Shown piece after piece: positions 26,708 through 33,845 of a stretch of 64,000 nt of DNA (the first letter of the stretch is position 1; each line of letters starts with the position of its first letter). Both the position numbers and the translations under genes were made by a program. The notes under the pieces are model-generated. The model searched no databases, was not told the DNA's origin, and saw only the letters and a list, made by a program, of their open reading frames with translations. This DNA comes from Frankiales bacterium (GTDB lineage Bacteria; Actinomycetota; Actinomycetes; Mycobacteriales; SCTD01), in contig JAODNQ010000270.1 of NCBI GenBank assembly GCA_025464695.1, positions 27,674 through 91,673 of the forward strand. Direction: 5' to 3'.

Positions 26708-26865
26708 CGGCGGACGCGGGGCTGGTGCTGCTGGCCCACGGGGGCGGGGCGCCCGAGGCGCTGAGCGTCGGGGTGCCCGTCGTAGTCGTCGTCGTGCTGG
26801 TCCTGCTCGAGCGCAAGGCCCGCCGCCGGGCCCGGGAGGAGACCTCGGAGCGCGACAGCGACTAG
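26704..26865 (+). CDS. Small single-pass membrane protein
   Basis: This protein of 53 residues starts with GTG at 26704, overlapping the asparaginase stop (GTGA). It has a hydrophobic segment rich in valine (GVPVVVVVVLVLLER) followed by an arginine-rich cytoplasmic tail, KARRRAREETSERDSD, so it should be an N-out/C-in single-pass membrane protein. The overlap and codon bias support a real gene. The function is unknown; it may be a small regulatory or assembly subunit. Confidence 0.55.
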   Translation: MTADAGLVLLAHGGGAPEALSVGVPVVVVVVLVLLERKARRRAREETSERDSD

Positions 26866-26872
26866 ACGTCCC

Positions 26873-26901
26873 TTGCATGTGACATCGAAGAGTGTCATCG
26901 T
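26873..26901 (+). promoter_or_regulatory. Putative leaderless promoter with dyad operator
   Basis: A -35-like TTGCAT (26873-26878) and a -10-like CATCGT (26896-26901) are spaced by 17 bp. Transcription would then start at about 26908, the A of the ATG of the following gene, so the mRNA would be leaderless. The dyad TGACA-N8-TGTCA (26880-26884 and 26893-26897) fills the spacer. That is where MerR-family regulators bind, and the operon's third gene encodes one. Confidence 0.4.
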
Positions 26902-26907
26902 GTCGGC

Positions 26908-28740
26908 ATGACGACGCTGCTGGCCCAGGCCGCCGAGAAGCCCGCCGGAGGAGCCGCCCTCGGCGAGGTGTTCATCGCCTCCGCCATCGGGGCCGCCCTG
27001 GCCGGCACGCTGATGCTCGTGGTGTGGCTGCACCGCTCCGGCCGGACCACCGCCGTGCAGCGGACGGCCGACGCCACCGGCAAGGCCCTCGGCGCTCCGG
27101 GCTGGGTCGCCCTGCCGACGGTCTTCACCACGGCGTCGCTGCTGACCGCCCTGCTCGGCATGTACTGGGACATCAGCCTGCACATCGGCCAGGGCCGTGA
27201 CGAGGGGCCGCTGGCCAACCCTGCCCACTACCTGATCCTGTTCGGCCTGTTCGGCATCTTCGCCGGCGGGGTCCTGGCCATCAGCCTGCCGCTCGGGGAG
27301 CGCCCGGGGCCGGCTTCGGTGCGGGTGACCGAGGGCTGGTACGCCCCGGTCGGCGGCCTGCTGCTCGCCGGCGCCGGCATGTACGCGCTCATCGGCTTCC
27401 CGCTCGACGACGTCTGGCACCGGCTGTTCGGCCAGGACGTCACGCTCTGGGGCCCGACCCACCTGATGCTCATCGGCGGGGCGGGGCTCTCCCTCGTCGG
27501 CATGCTCGTGCTCGAGAAGGAGGGCGGCGCCGGCACCGAGATCGAGCCCAGCAAGGTCCGCGAGTTCGTCCGGAGGGCGTTCGCCATGGGCGGCCTGCTG
27601 ATCGGCCTGTCGGTGTTCCAGGGCGAGTTCGACTTCGGCGTCCCGCAGTTCCGCCTCGTCCTGCAGCCCGCGCTCATCGCGGCGGCGGCCGGCGTCGCCC
27701 TCGTCGCCGCCCGGCTGTGGTGCGGCAGGGGCGGGGCGCTCGCCGCGGCCGCCTTCTTCCTGGTCGTCCACGGCACCATCAGCGTCATCGTCGGCCCGGT
27801 GTTCGGCGAGATCACCCCACGCTTCCCGCTGTACGTCGGCAGCGCCCTGCTCGTCGAGGTCGTCGCCGCGCTGCTCGTCGCCCGGCCACTGCTGTTCGGG
27901 GCCGTCGCCGGCGCCGTCGTCGGCACGCTCGGCACCGCCACCGAGGGACTGTGGTCGCAGACGGCCATGCCGCTGGAGTGGACCCGCGATCTCGCGGTCG
28001 AGGGCACGCTCATGGCCCTGGTCACCGGCGTCGCCGGCGGCGTCGTCGGGGCGCTGCTCGCCCTCGGGCTGGACGGGCGCCTGCCCGCCCCGCGCACGGC
28101 CCGCCTGCTCTACGTCACCAGCCTGCTCGCCGTCGCCGCCGTCGTCACCAACGGCCTGCTCGCGACCGTGCCGACGGGCGCGAAGGTCGCCGTCGCCCTC
28201 ACCGAGGCCGGGACGCGCAACGGCGTCCGCTACGCCGACGCCGAGGTGACGCTGCCCGCGCGGTTCGCCGACGATCCGAGCTGGGTCCAGATCACCGCCT
28301 GGCAGGGCGGCGGCCTGGTGCTCAGCCGGCTGCGGCGCACCGGGCCCGACACCTGGCGCACCACGGAGCCCGTCCCCGTCAGCGGCGCCGACTGGAAGAC
28401 GCTGCTGCGGGTGCACGACGGCCGCGACCTGTCGGCCATCCCGGTCTGGCTCCCCGCCGACCCCGCCATCGGCGCGAAGGAGGTCCCGGCCCCCGCCGCG
28501 TTCAGCCGCACGCTCGGCCCGGAGATCGAGATCCTGCAGCGCGAGCGCAACCTCGACGTCCCCTCCTGGCTCTGGGCCGCCGCCAGCGTGGTCGTCCTGG
28601 CCTGCAGCCTCGCGCTCGTCGCGGCGCTGGCCTGGGGCGTCAGCCGGGTGTCGCGCGGCGGCCCCGCGCCTCGTGGCCCGCGCAGCCCCGCCCCGGCCCG
28701 TCCCGCCGCCCGCACCGCGCCCCGGCCGTCCACCGCATGA
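26908..28740 (+). CDS. Multi-pass membrane protein of unknown function
   Basis: This protein of 610 residues has roughly a dozen transmembrane helices and one extracytoplasmic domain (about residues 440-550) before the last helix. Two unusually polar, aromatic segments stand out. MYWDISLHIGQGRDEG followed by NPAHYLILFG lies near residues 90-115, and GFPLDDVWHRLFGQDVTLWG with PTHLML near 170-195. Their Asp, His and Trp residues in membrane-edge positions suggest a metal or cofactor site. The C-terminal loop (WVQITAWQGGGLVLSRLRR) is beta-rich. The start is ATG at 26908. It heads a three-gene operon with a small membrane protein and a MerR regulator. I do not recognise the biochemical function. 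Confidence 0.7.
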   Translation: MTTLLAQAAEKPAGGAALGEVFIASAIGAALAGTLMLVVWLHRSGRTTAVQRTADATGKALGAPGWVALPTVFTTASLLTALLGMYWDISLHIGQGRDEGPLANPAHYLILFGLFGIFAGGVLAISLPLGERPGPASVRVTEGWYAPVGGLLLAGAGMYALIGFPLDDVWHRLFGQDVTLWGPTHLMLIGGAGLSLVGMLVLEKEGGAGTEIEPSKVREFVRRAFAMGGLLIGLSVFQGEFDFGVPQFRLVLQPALIAAAAGVALVAARLWCGRGGALAAAAFFLVVHGTISVIVGPVFGEITPRFPLYVGSALLVEVVAALLVARPLLFGAVAGAVVGTLGTATEGLWSQTAMPLEWTRDLAVEGTLMALVTGVAGGVVGALLALGLDGRLPAPRTARLLYVTSLLAVAAVVTNGLLATVPTGAKVAVALTEAGTRNGVRYADAEVTLPARFADDPSWVQITAWQGGGLVLSRLRRTGPDTWRTTEPVPVSGADWKTLLRVHDGRDLSAIPVWLPADPAIGAKEVPAPAAFSRTLGPEIEILQRERNLDVPSWLWAAASVVVLACSLALVAALAWGVSRVSRGGPAPRGPRSPAPARPAARTAPRPSTA

Positions 28741-28750
28741 GCGCGCCGAC

Positions 28751-28942
28751 ATGAACCCGGACCCGCGGTACGCCGACCTGCTCGCCCACCACGCGCTGGT
28801 GCAGGCGCTGCCCGGGGTGATCCCCATGGTGGTGCTGGTGAGCGTGTTCGTGGGGATCGTGGTGGCCGACCGCCGCAAGCACCGCGGCGACGCCCCCGAG
28901 GCCGACCTCCCCCCGACGCCGGACGCCGACCAGGCACGCTGA
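28751..28942 (+). CDS. Small membrane protein in MerR operon
   Basis: This protein of 63 residues starts with ATG at 28751, eleven bases after the preceding stop. A single transmembrane helix (GVIPMVVLVSVFVGIVVADR) is flanked by a His-containing N-terminal stretch (YADLLAHHALVQAL) and an acidic, Pro-containing tail. It lies between the large membrane protein and the MerR gene and probably works with the former, perhaps as an accessory subunit. The family is unknown. Confidence 0.65.
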   Translation: MNPDPRYADLLAHHALVQALPGVIPMVVLVSVFVGIVVADRRKHRGDAPEADLPPTPDADQAR

Positions 28943-28946
28943 GCCC

Positions 28947-29708
28947 GTGAGCACGCCCGAGACCGACCCGGCCGAGATGACGGTCGACCAGCTGGCCGCC
29001 CGCACCGGCCTGACCGTCCGCAACCTCCGCGCCTACGCCGCGCGCGGGCTGCTGCCGCCCCCGCGGCTGGTGGGGCGCACGGGCTGGTACGGCGAGGAGC
29101 ACGTCGACCGGCTCGCCCTCGTGCGGGAGATGCTGGCCGAGGGCTACACGCTGGCCAAGATCGAGCAGACCCTGGCCGGCCGCGCGGGCGGCGGCAGCGG
29201 GGCCGCCCTGTCGCTGCACCGGACGCTGATGGCGCCCTGGCTGCCCGACACCCCGGAGGAGACCGACCTGCGGACGCTCGCCGCACGGGCCGGCGTCGGG
29301 GCGGACCCGGGCGTGGTCGAGCAGCTCGTGCAGATGGGGGCCGTCGAGCGGCTCGCCGACGACCGCCTCCGGGTCCTCGACCCCACCCTGCTCGCGGCCG
29401 GGCTCCAGGTCGTGCGGCTCGGGATCCCGCCGTCGGCCGTCGTCACCGCCCAGCAGCAGGTGGTCGAGCTGGTCGAGAAGGCCGCCGAGACCTACGTCGT
29501 CATGTTCCGCGACAGCCTGTGGCGCGACTTCGCCGACCGCGGGGCGCCCCGCGAGGAGTGGGACCGCATGCAGGCGATCATGGAGAGCCTGCAGCCGGTC
29601 GCTGCTCAGGCGCTGCTGGCCAGCTTCCGCACCGCCATGGCCTCGGCCATCGCAGTGTCGCTGGCCGACGAGATCGCGGCGCTCGACCTCCCCGTCGAGC
29701 CGGCCTGA
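28947..29708 (+). CDS. MerR-family transcriptional regulator
   Basis: This regulator of 253 residues has an N-terminal MerR helix-turn-helix (MTVDQLAARTGLTVRNLRAY then AARGLLPPPRLVGRTGWYG) and the usual linker helix region (LALVREMLAEGYTLAKIEQTL). The C-terminal part of about 150 residues is helical and ligand-binding-like, without the Cys residues of metal-sensing MerR proteins. A second small winged-helix-like segment (DPGVVEQLVQMGAVERLADDRLR is its outline; only part is quoted in motif form) precedes it. GTG at 28947 starts four bases after the previous stop. As the last gene of the operon headed at 26908 it is a good candidate to control that operon through the dyad in its promoter. The inducer is unknown. 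Confidence 0.85.
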   Translation: MSTPETDPAEMTVDQLAARTGLTVRNLRAYAARGLLPPPRLVGRTGWYGEEHVDRLALVREMLAEGYTLAKIEQTLAGRAGGGSGAALSLHRTLMAPWLPDTPEETDLRTLAARAGVGADPGVVEQLVQMGAVERLADDRLRVLDPTLLAAGLQVVRLGIPPSAVVTAQQQVVELVEKAAETYVVMFRDSLWRDFADRGAPREEWDRMQAIMESLQPVAAQALLASFRTAMASAIAVSLADEIAALDLPVEPA

Positions 29709-29720
29709 CCGCGGCGTCAG

Positions 29721-30605
29721 CTAGGTGCTGAGCTGGTTGACCAGGCGCCGGAGGTAGCGGGCGCGCGCCTCGGACAGCGCGTACGGGACGGCGCCCGTCA
29801 GCAGCAGGCCCTGCCGCGACAGGCGGTCGGCCTCGTCGACGGCGCGGGCGAAGGTGCGCACGGTCTCGGCGTCGACGCGGGTGACGCGCAGGACGACGTC
29901 GACGACGTCCAGGCCCTCCATCACGGCCCGCGACAGCTGCTGCTTGACCTCGGCCCGGAGCTCCTCGACCCCGCTCGCGGCGTGCAGCACGCGCTCGGCG
30001 ACCAGGCGGAGCTCCTCGGACGCCTCCCGCGCGTGGGCCACCAGGGCCAGCTCGCGCAGCAGGGCCTCGACGTGCGCCTCGGAGCGGGCGGTGAGGCCGG
30101 TGTCGAGCTCGGTGAGCACGACCTTGACGACCTCCTGCGCGGGGTCCTCGAGGTCCTCGCCCCACGAGGCGAGCAGGTCGTCGAGGTCCAGCGACGGGGC
30201 CGGGCCGGGGCCGGCGTCGAGCTCGAACCAGACGGCCTTGCCGTCGGCGCGGGGCTCCACGCCCCAGCGGTCGGCGAGGCTGACCACGAGCAGCAGGCCC
30301 CGGCCGGTGACGGCGGTGGGGTCGAGCATGGTGAAGGAGGGCGCGAGCGCGCTGCCGTCGACGACCTCGAACCGGGCCCGGGAGTCGTCCACCAGCACGC
30401 GCAGGCAGATCGGCTCGTGGGCGTGCAGGACGGCGTTGGTGACCAGCTCGGAGATGGCCAGCTGGGCGTCGTGGCAGCGGTCCTCGAGAGCCGTCCCGTC
30501 CAGCGCCTCGCGCAGGACCCGCCGGGCGTCGGCGGCGGCGCGGGGCAGGGCGACGAGCGGGCGCGTGACGACGACGTCCGTCGCCGTGCCTGCCTGCTCG
30601 TCCAC
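29721..30605 (-). CDS. Anti-sigma-type GHKL ATPase with helical C-terminal domain
   Basis: This cytoplasmic protein of 294 residues has an N-terminal histidine-kinase-like ATPase domain of the SpoIIAB/RsbW type (AQLAISELVTNAVLHAHEP, the N box, and DPTAVTGRGLLLVVSLADRW). Such domains act as serine kinases on anti-anti-sigma factors or sequester sigma factors. The C-terminal 160 residues are helical and Glu/Leu/Val-rich, with no recognised domain. Stand-alone RsbW-type proteins are abundant in filamentous actinomycetes, often without an adjacent partner, and none is adjacent here. The SpoIIE-type phosphatase at 49.8 kb is a conceivable opponent in the same kind of partner-switching system. Confidence 0.78.
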   Translation of the reverse strand: MDEQAGTATDVVVTRPLVALPRAAADARRVLREALDGTALEDRCHDAQLAISELVTNAVLHAHEPICLRVLVDDSRARFEVVDGSALAPSFTMLDPTAVTGRGLLLVVSLADRWGVEPRADGKAVWFELDAGPGPAPSLDLDDLLASWGEDLEDPAQEVVKVVLTELDTGLTARSEAHVEALLRELALVAHAREASEELRLVAERVLHAASGVEELRAEVKQQLSRAVMEGLDVVDVVLRVTRVDAETVRTFARAVDEADRLSRQGLLLTGAVPYALSEARARYLRRLVNQLST

Positions 30606-30742
30606 CGCCCGCTCCTACCGTCTGCGTGGCCATCGAGAGTAGTCGGTGGACCACGCCCAGGTCGCTCCTACAGGGACAAGGTTCCCTGTCCGGACAGGTC
30701 CACGCTCCGGGACCCCGACGCTGTGCGAGACCTCACAGGAGG

Positions 30743-31699
30743 TCAGCGGCGTGGCAACCGGCGCGCGGCGCGGACCGCCTCGTCGTCGAACATCCGGTAC
30801 CGCTGGCCGAAGCGCTCGACCGTCTCGACGACCACCCGGTCGGCCGTGCGGAGCTGCGCCATGATCGTCGGCATCGAGCTGTCGTGCAGCCCCGGCCAGA
30901 ACGCCAGCGTCTCCTCGAACAGCGGCGCGAGCTGCTCGAGGGCCGTGTCGTCGAAGCTGTCGCCGACGAGCACGGTGCGTCCCGCCAGGACCCGTCCACC
31001 CGGCGAGACCACGGCGCGGGTGCGGCGAGCCGGCTGCCCCATGCCGATGTCGGCCCGGGAGAGCTCCTGCACCCGCACCCCGGGGTTGATCAGCTGCAGC
31101 CCCTGCACGGTCTCGGCGTCGTCGCGGCCGAGCACGCGGGCGAGGTCGCCGTGGCGGCTGTACGTCGCGGGACGGGTCTGCAGCCGCAGCGCCAGCACCG
31201 GGTCGAGCCGGCGAGCGAGCTGCCGGGCGTAGACGGTGCCGGCGGTCGGGGTCCAGTGGGTGTCCTTGCGCCAGTACGTCTGGACGTCGCGGTCGGCCTC
31301 GCGCAGGGCGGGGCGCAGGTCCAGGAACGACGGCCCGCCGCGGGCGGTCAGCTCCTGCCACAGGGCGGCCCGGGACGCGCCCGCACACGCCTGCTCGGGG
31401 GGCCGGGCCGGCACGTGCTCGTCCACCGTCGTCGACTTGTCCGGCCCCACGACGACCACCACCTCGCGCCCGCCGGCCTGCAGGGCGGCGGCGAGGGCCG
31501 CGACGTTGCCGGCGACGTGCCGGGCGCGGCCGCGGTCCTGACAGGCCACGGTCCAGTCCTGCGCGATGTAGAGGTAGCGGTCGCTGCCCTCGACCACGCG
31601 GCCGCTGTCCGAGGCGGCGCCCGCGTCCCGGGTCAGCGGTGCCAGGACGGCCACCGCCAGGCCCACCGCGACGGCGGCAGCGCGCAGTCGCGGCGTCAC
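30743..31699 (-). CDS. AlgX/AlgJ-like SGNH hydrolase-fold protein
   Basis: This exported protein of 318 residues has a signal peptide (RAAAVAVGLAVAVLAPL). Its SGNH hydrolase-like domain is of the type found in alginate O-acetyltransferases AlgX and AlgJ. The signature is YWRKDTHWTPTAGTVYARQL (the DxHW motif with Asp and His of the triad) and LAGRTVLVGDSFDD (GDSF with the nucleophilic Ser). VVVVGPDKSTTVDEHVP corresponds to the GPxKxxxxxE strand of the family. O-acetylation of an extracellular polysaccharide is the likely role. No MBOAT partner is adjacent, so its donor is unknown. It may act with the exopolysaccharide cluster at the left of the window. Confidence 0.82.
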   Translation of the reverse strand: MTPRLRAAAVAVGLAVAVLAPLTRDAGAASDSGRVVEGSDRYLYIAQDWTVACQDRGRARHVAGNVAALAAALQAGGREVVVVVGPDKSTTVDEHVPARPPEQACAGASRAALWQELTARGGPSFLDLRPALREADRDVQTYWRKDTHWTPTAGTVYARQLARRLDPVLALRLQTRPATYSRHGDLARVLGRDDAETVQGLQLINPGVRVQELSRADIGMGQPARRTRAVVSPGGRVLAGRTVLVGDSFDDTALEQLAPLFEETLAFWPGLHDSSMPTIMAQLRTADRVVVETVERFGQRYRMFDDEAVRAARRLPRR

Positions 31700-31817
31700 G
31701 TCCGGCCTCGTCGCTGCACGTCGGGACCCTAACGGTCGCCCGAGTGCCCGGCTCGACTAGGCCGAACGGGTGCACCATGAGGCAGGACCGGCACTACTGA
31801 GGAGTAGTCGCGAGTGT

Positions 31818-32222
31818 GTGAACCGAGAGTCACTCCCCCTGTCTGAGGAGCACCTGGTGGACCTGCACGACGACGACGACGGAGGCGGCCGGGTCCTGGC
31901 CCTGACCGTGGCAGCAGCCGGGGGCCTGGCGGCAGGCGTGGCGGCGGCAGAGCTGGCGGACCTGGCCTGGCCCGGGCTGCTGGTGCTGGCCTGGGCGGGC
32001 TCGACCGCGGGCGGTCTGTCCGGCGCCCTGCTCCGGCCTCGCTCTCGCAGCGAGCGGCAGTCGCGCGTGCTGACCCTGCTCCCGGCGCAGAGGTCGGCAC
32101 AGGTCGTCGACGAGGGCTGGTCGCTCGTCCCCGCGCCGGCAGCGCGCGCCGGCGCAGTGCCCGGTGAGGCCCGCGGCCGCCGTCGTCCGCGGCCGCCGTT
32201 CCCCTCCAGCGCCGGGGCGTGA
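31818..32222 (+). CDS. Hypothetical membrane protein
   Basis: This protein of 134 residues starts with the GTG at 31818. After an acidic stretch (LVDLHDDDDGGGRV) there are two closely spaced hydrophobic segments (LALTVAAAGGLAAGVAAAEL and WPGLLVLAWAGSTAGGLSGA), then a basic tail rich in Arg and Pro. The start is uncertain; a longer version from 31770 would add sixteen residues. Codon bias supports a gene. No family was recognised. It lies just before the HTH regulator but is separated from it by a 200-bp gap with its own promoter signal. Confidence 0.5.
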   Translation: MNRESLPLSEEHLVDLHDDDDGGGRVLALTVAAAGGLAAGVAAAELADLAWPGLLVLAWAGSTAGGLSGALLRPRSRSERQSRVLTLLPAQRSAQVVDEGWSLVPAPAARAGAVPGEARGRRRPRPPFPSSAGA

Positions 32223-32335
32223 GGCGAGCGCCTCGCTGACGTCGTCCTCGAGCGCGGGGCAGGGGCCGGGGACGCGCTGCTGCACGTCGGGGCCGCTGCT
32301 CGCCCCGACGGCCCTGTGGGGGACGTCACGCGGCT

Positions 32336-32380
32336 GGTGCTAGCCGTGTGCTTGCAGGAGTTAGCACCGGGGCATACCGT
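32336..32380 (+). promoter_or_regulatory. Putative promoter/operator of HTH gene
   Basis: A -35-like TTGCAG (32352-32357) is followed after 17 bp by a -10-like TACCGT (32375-32380). An inverted repeat, GGTGCTA (32336-32342) with TAGCACC (32362-32368), brackets the -35 element. The downstream product is a DNA-binding HTH protein, so autoregulation through this repeat is plausible. Confidence 0.4.
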
Positions 32381-32422
32381 CGAGGACGTCAACAGAGCAC
32401 CTCGTGGAAGGAGTCCCGGTCC

Positions 32423-32974
32423 GTGGCAGGCATCCCCGTACGTCACCTCGGCGACTACATCCGCGAGCAGCGGGCCAGCAGCCAGATCTCGCTGCGCCAG
32501 CTCGCCGCCCTCGCCGGCGTCAGCAACCCCTACCTCAGCCAGATCGAGCGTGGGCTGCGCAAGCCGAGCGCCGAGATCCTTCAGCAGATCGCCAAGGGCC
32601 TGCGCATCTCGGCCGAGGCCCTCTACGTCCAGGCCGGCATCCTCGACCACCGCGAGAGCAGCGGCGTCGTCGACGCCCTGCTGGCGGACGAGGGGCTGAA
32701 CGAGCGGCAGAAGCAGGTGCTGCTCGAGATCTACGACAGCTTCCGCAAGGAGAACGCCGCCCTGGTGCTCTCCGAGCAGGCCGCCGCGACCCTCGCGGAG
32801 GCCGAGCCCGGCGTCGCCGACCGGCCGGTCGCCACCCCGCTCCCCGTGGCGGAGCAGCCCGCCCCGCCCGCCGCCAAGAAGCCCGCGTCCAAGCGCTCCC
32901 GCAAGGCCGCGCCGAAGCCCGAGGACGCCGACCCCGGCGCCGTCGACGCGCCGGCCGCTCCGCCGAGCGCCTGA
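32423..32974 (+). CDS. HTH (XRE) regulator, Rv0474-like
   Basis: This regulator of 183 residues has an N-terminal XRE-type helix-turn-helix (LGDYIREQRASSQISLRQLA then GVSNPYLSQIERGLRKPS). A helical segment follows (NERQKQVLLEIYDSFRKENA), then an Ala/Pro/Lys-rich tail of about 60 residues that is probably disordered. The GTG at 32423 is preceded by AAGGAGTC. Its partner downstream is an HBHA-like protein, the same pair I recall as Rv0474-Rv0475 in M. tuberculosis. Control of the HBHA-like gene is likely but not shown. The Lys-rich tail may be extra DNA-binding surface. Confidence 0.85.
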   Translation: MAGIPVRHLGDYIREQRASSQISLRQLAALAGVSNPYLSQIERGLRKPSAEILQQIAKGLRISAEALYVQAGILDHRESSGVVDALLADEGLNERQKQVLLEIYDSFRKENAALVLSEQAAATLAEAEPGVADRPVATPLPVAEQPAPPAAKKPASKRSRKAAPKPEDADPGAVDAPAAPPSA

Positions 32975-33033
32975 CGCTCCGCACGACCCCGCACCCCACT
33001 GCCCGTCACACCCCACTGCCCAGGAGGCACCTC

Positions 33034-33525
33034 ATGACCGTCACCACCGACGTCACCAAGACCGGCGACACCGTCACCGGCCGCTTCACCGTCAAGAACC
33101 TCCCGACCGTCTCCCTCGCCGAGGTCAAGAAGCCGGTCTTCGCCGTCGCCGGTCTCGCCGACCTCGCGATCGAGCAGGTCAAGGAGGTCCCGTCGGACGT
33201 CCAGGCGCAGGTCACCAAGGCGCAGGCCCGCCTCGCCGAGGTCCCGAACGTCGTCAAGACCCTCCCGACCCAGGTCAAGGGCCTGCGCGGCGAGGTCGAG
33301 ACCCGCGTCGCCAAGGCCACCGAGCAGGCCACCGACCTGTACGCCGCCCTCGCGGTCCGCGGCGAGCGCCTCGTGACCCAGATCCGGCGCCAGCCGGCCA
33401 CCGAGGCCGCCATCGCCGAGGGCAAGGAGGCCGTGAAGAAGGCCGAGGCGTCCGCCAAGGCCGCCGGCAAGTCCGTCCGGGCCGGCGAGAAGGCCGTCGA
33501 GGACGCCGCCGCCAAGATCGGCTAG
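33034..33525 (+). CDS. Heparin-binding haemagglutinin-like (HBHA) protein
   Basis: This helical protein of 163 residues resembles mycobacterial HBHA, a surface-associated coiled-coil adhesin with a lysine-rich tail. The core PVFAVAGLADLAIEQVKEVP and KTLPTQVKGLRGEVE match the family. The C-terminal part is Lys/Ala-rich (GKEAVKKAEASAKAAGKSVR), shorter than in M. tuberculosis. No signal peptide is seen, as in HBHA itself. The ATG at 33034 follows CAGGAGG. Synteny with the HTH gene supports the call. In non-pathogens the family may serve in lipid-droplet or membrane binding, so adhesion should not be assumed. Confidence 0.82.
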   Translation: MTVTTDVTKTGDTVTGRFTVKNLPTVSLAEVKKPVFAVAGLADLAIEQVKEVPSDVQAQVTKAQARLAEVPNVVKTLPTQVKGLRGEVETRVAKATEQATDLYAALAVRGERLVTQIRRQPATEAAIAEGKEAVKKAEASAKAAGKSVRAGEKAVEDAAAKIG

Positions 33526-33548
33526 TACCTCCCCCTGGTACGACGCTC

Positions 33549-33603
33549 CGCGTCCCGCCCGACCCCCGGTGCCCTCGCGGCCCGGGGGTCGCGCGCTGTC
33601 CGG
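33549..33603 (+). repeat. 55-bp direct repeat, left copy
   Basis: This sequence matches 37297-37351 at 53 of 55 positions in the same orientation. The two copies bracket the MBG/pentapeptide gene exactly. Each contains a 10-bp terminator stem and the same flanks (CGCGTCCCGC on the left, CGCGCTGTCCGG on the right). Confidence 0.9.
33560..33591 (+). terminator. Intrinsic terminator after HBHA-like gene
   Basis: A perfect 10-bp stem, CGACCCCCGG (33560-33569) with CCGGGGGTCG (33582-33591), lies 34 bases after the HBHA-like stop codon. There is no T-run. Confidence 0.75.
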
Positions 33604-33763
33604 ACTCCTCGTCACCAGTGACACGCGGGCGGCCACGCCTAGTACCAGCGGGAGTGACGCATGGTCCCTTCCGCCCATCTTGCTCCAGAGTGGTGTCCGT
33701 CACATGGTGCCCGAGCCAGAGTTCGTGCCACGGCGCCGCTCAGGCGTCCGGGCACGCTCAGAT

Positions 33764-33796
33764 CCGACGGCATCACTGGTCGCCTACGGCCGTCGG
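33764..33796 (+). promoter_or_regulatory. 5' leader hairpin of the MBG-repeat gene
   Basis: An 8-bp perfect stem, CCGACGGC (33764-33771) with GCCGTCGG (33789-33796), lies 49 bp before the ATG of the giant secreted protein. The whole 33604-33845 interval has no gene and is probably promoter and untranslated leader. No known riboswitch class was recognised in it. Confidence 0.3.
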
Positions 33797-33845
33797 GGAG
33801 CGAGAGGCGAAACCGCGCCCCCTCTCCGGCAGGGAAGGCACGGGC

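Noticed and set aside
32336..32368. CIRCE/HrcA heat-shock operator
   Set aside because: The TTAGCAC arm looks similar, but the partner arm and the nine-base spacer of CIRCE are absent.
33604..33845. c-di-AMP (ydaO-type) riboswitch before the secreted giant protein
   Set aside because: Such riboswitches precede secreted wall proteins in actinobacteria, but the conserved core bases I know could not be found.
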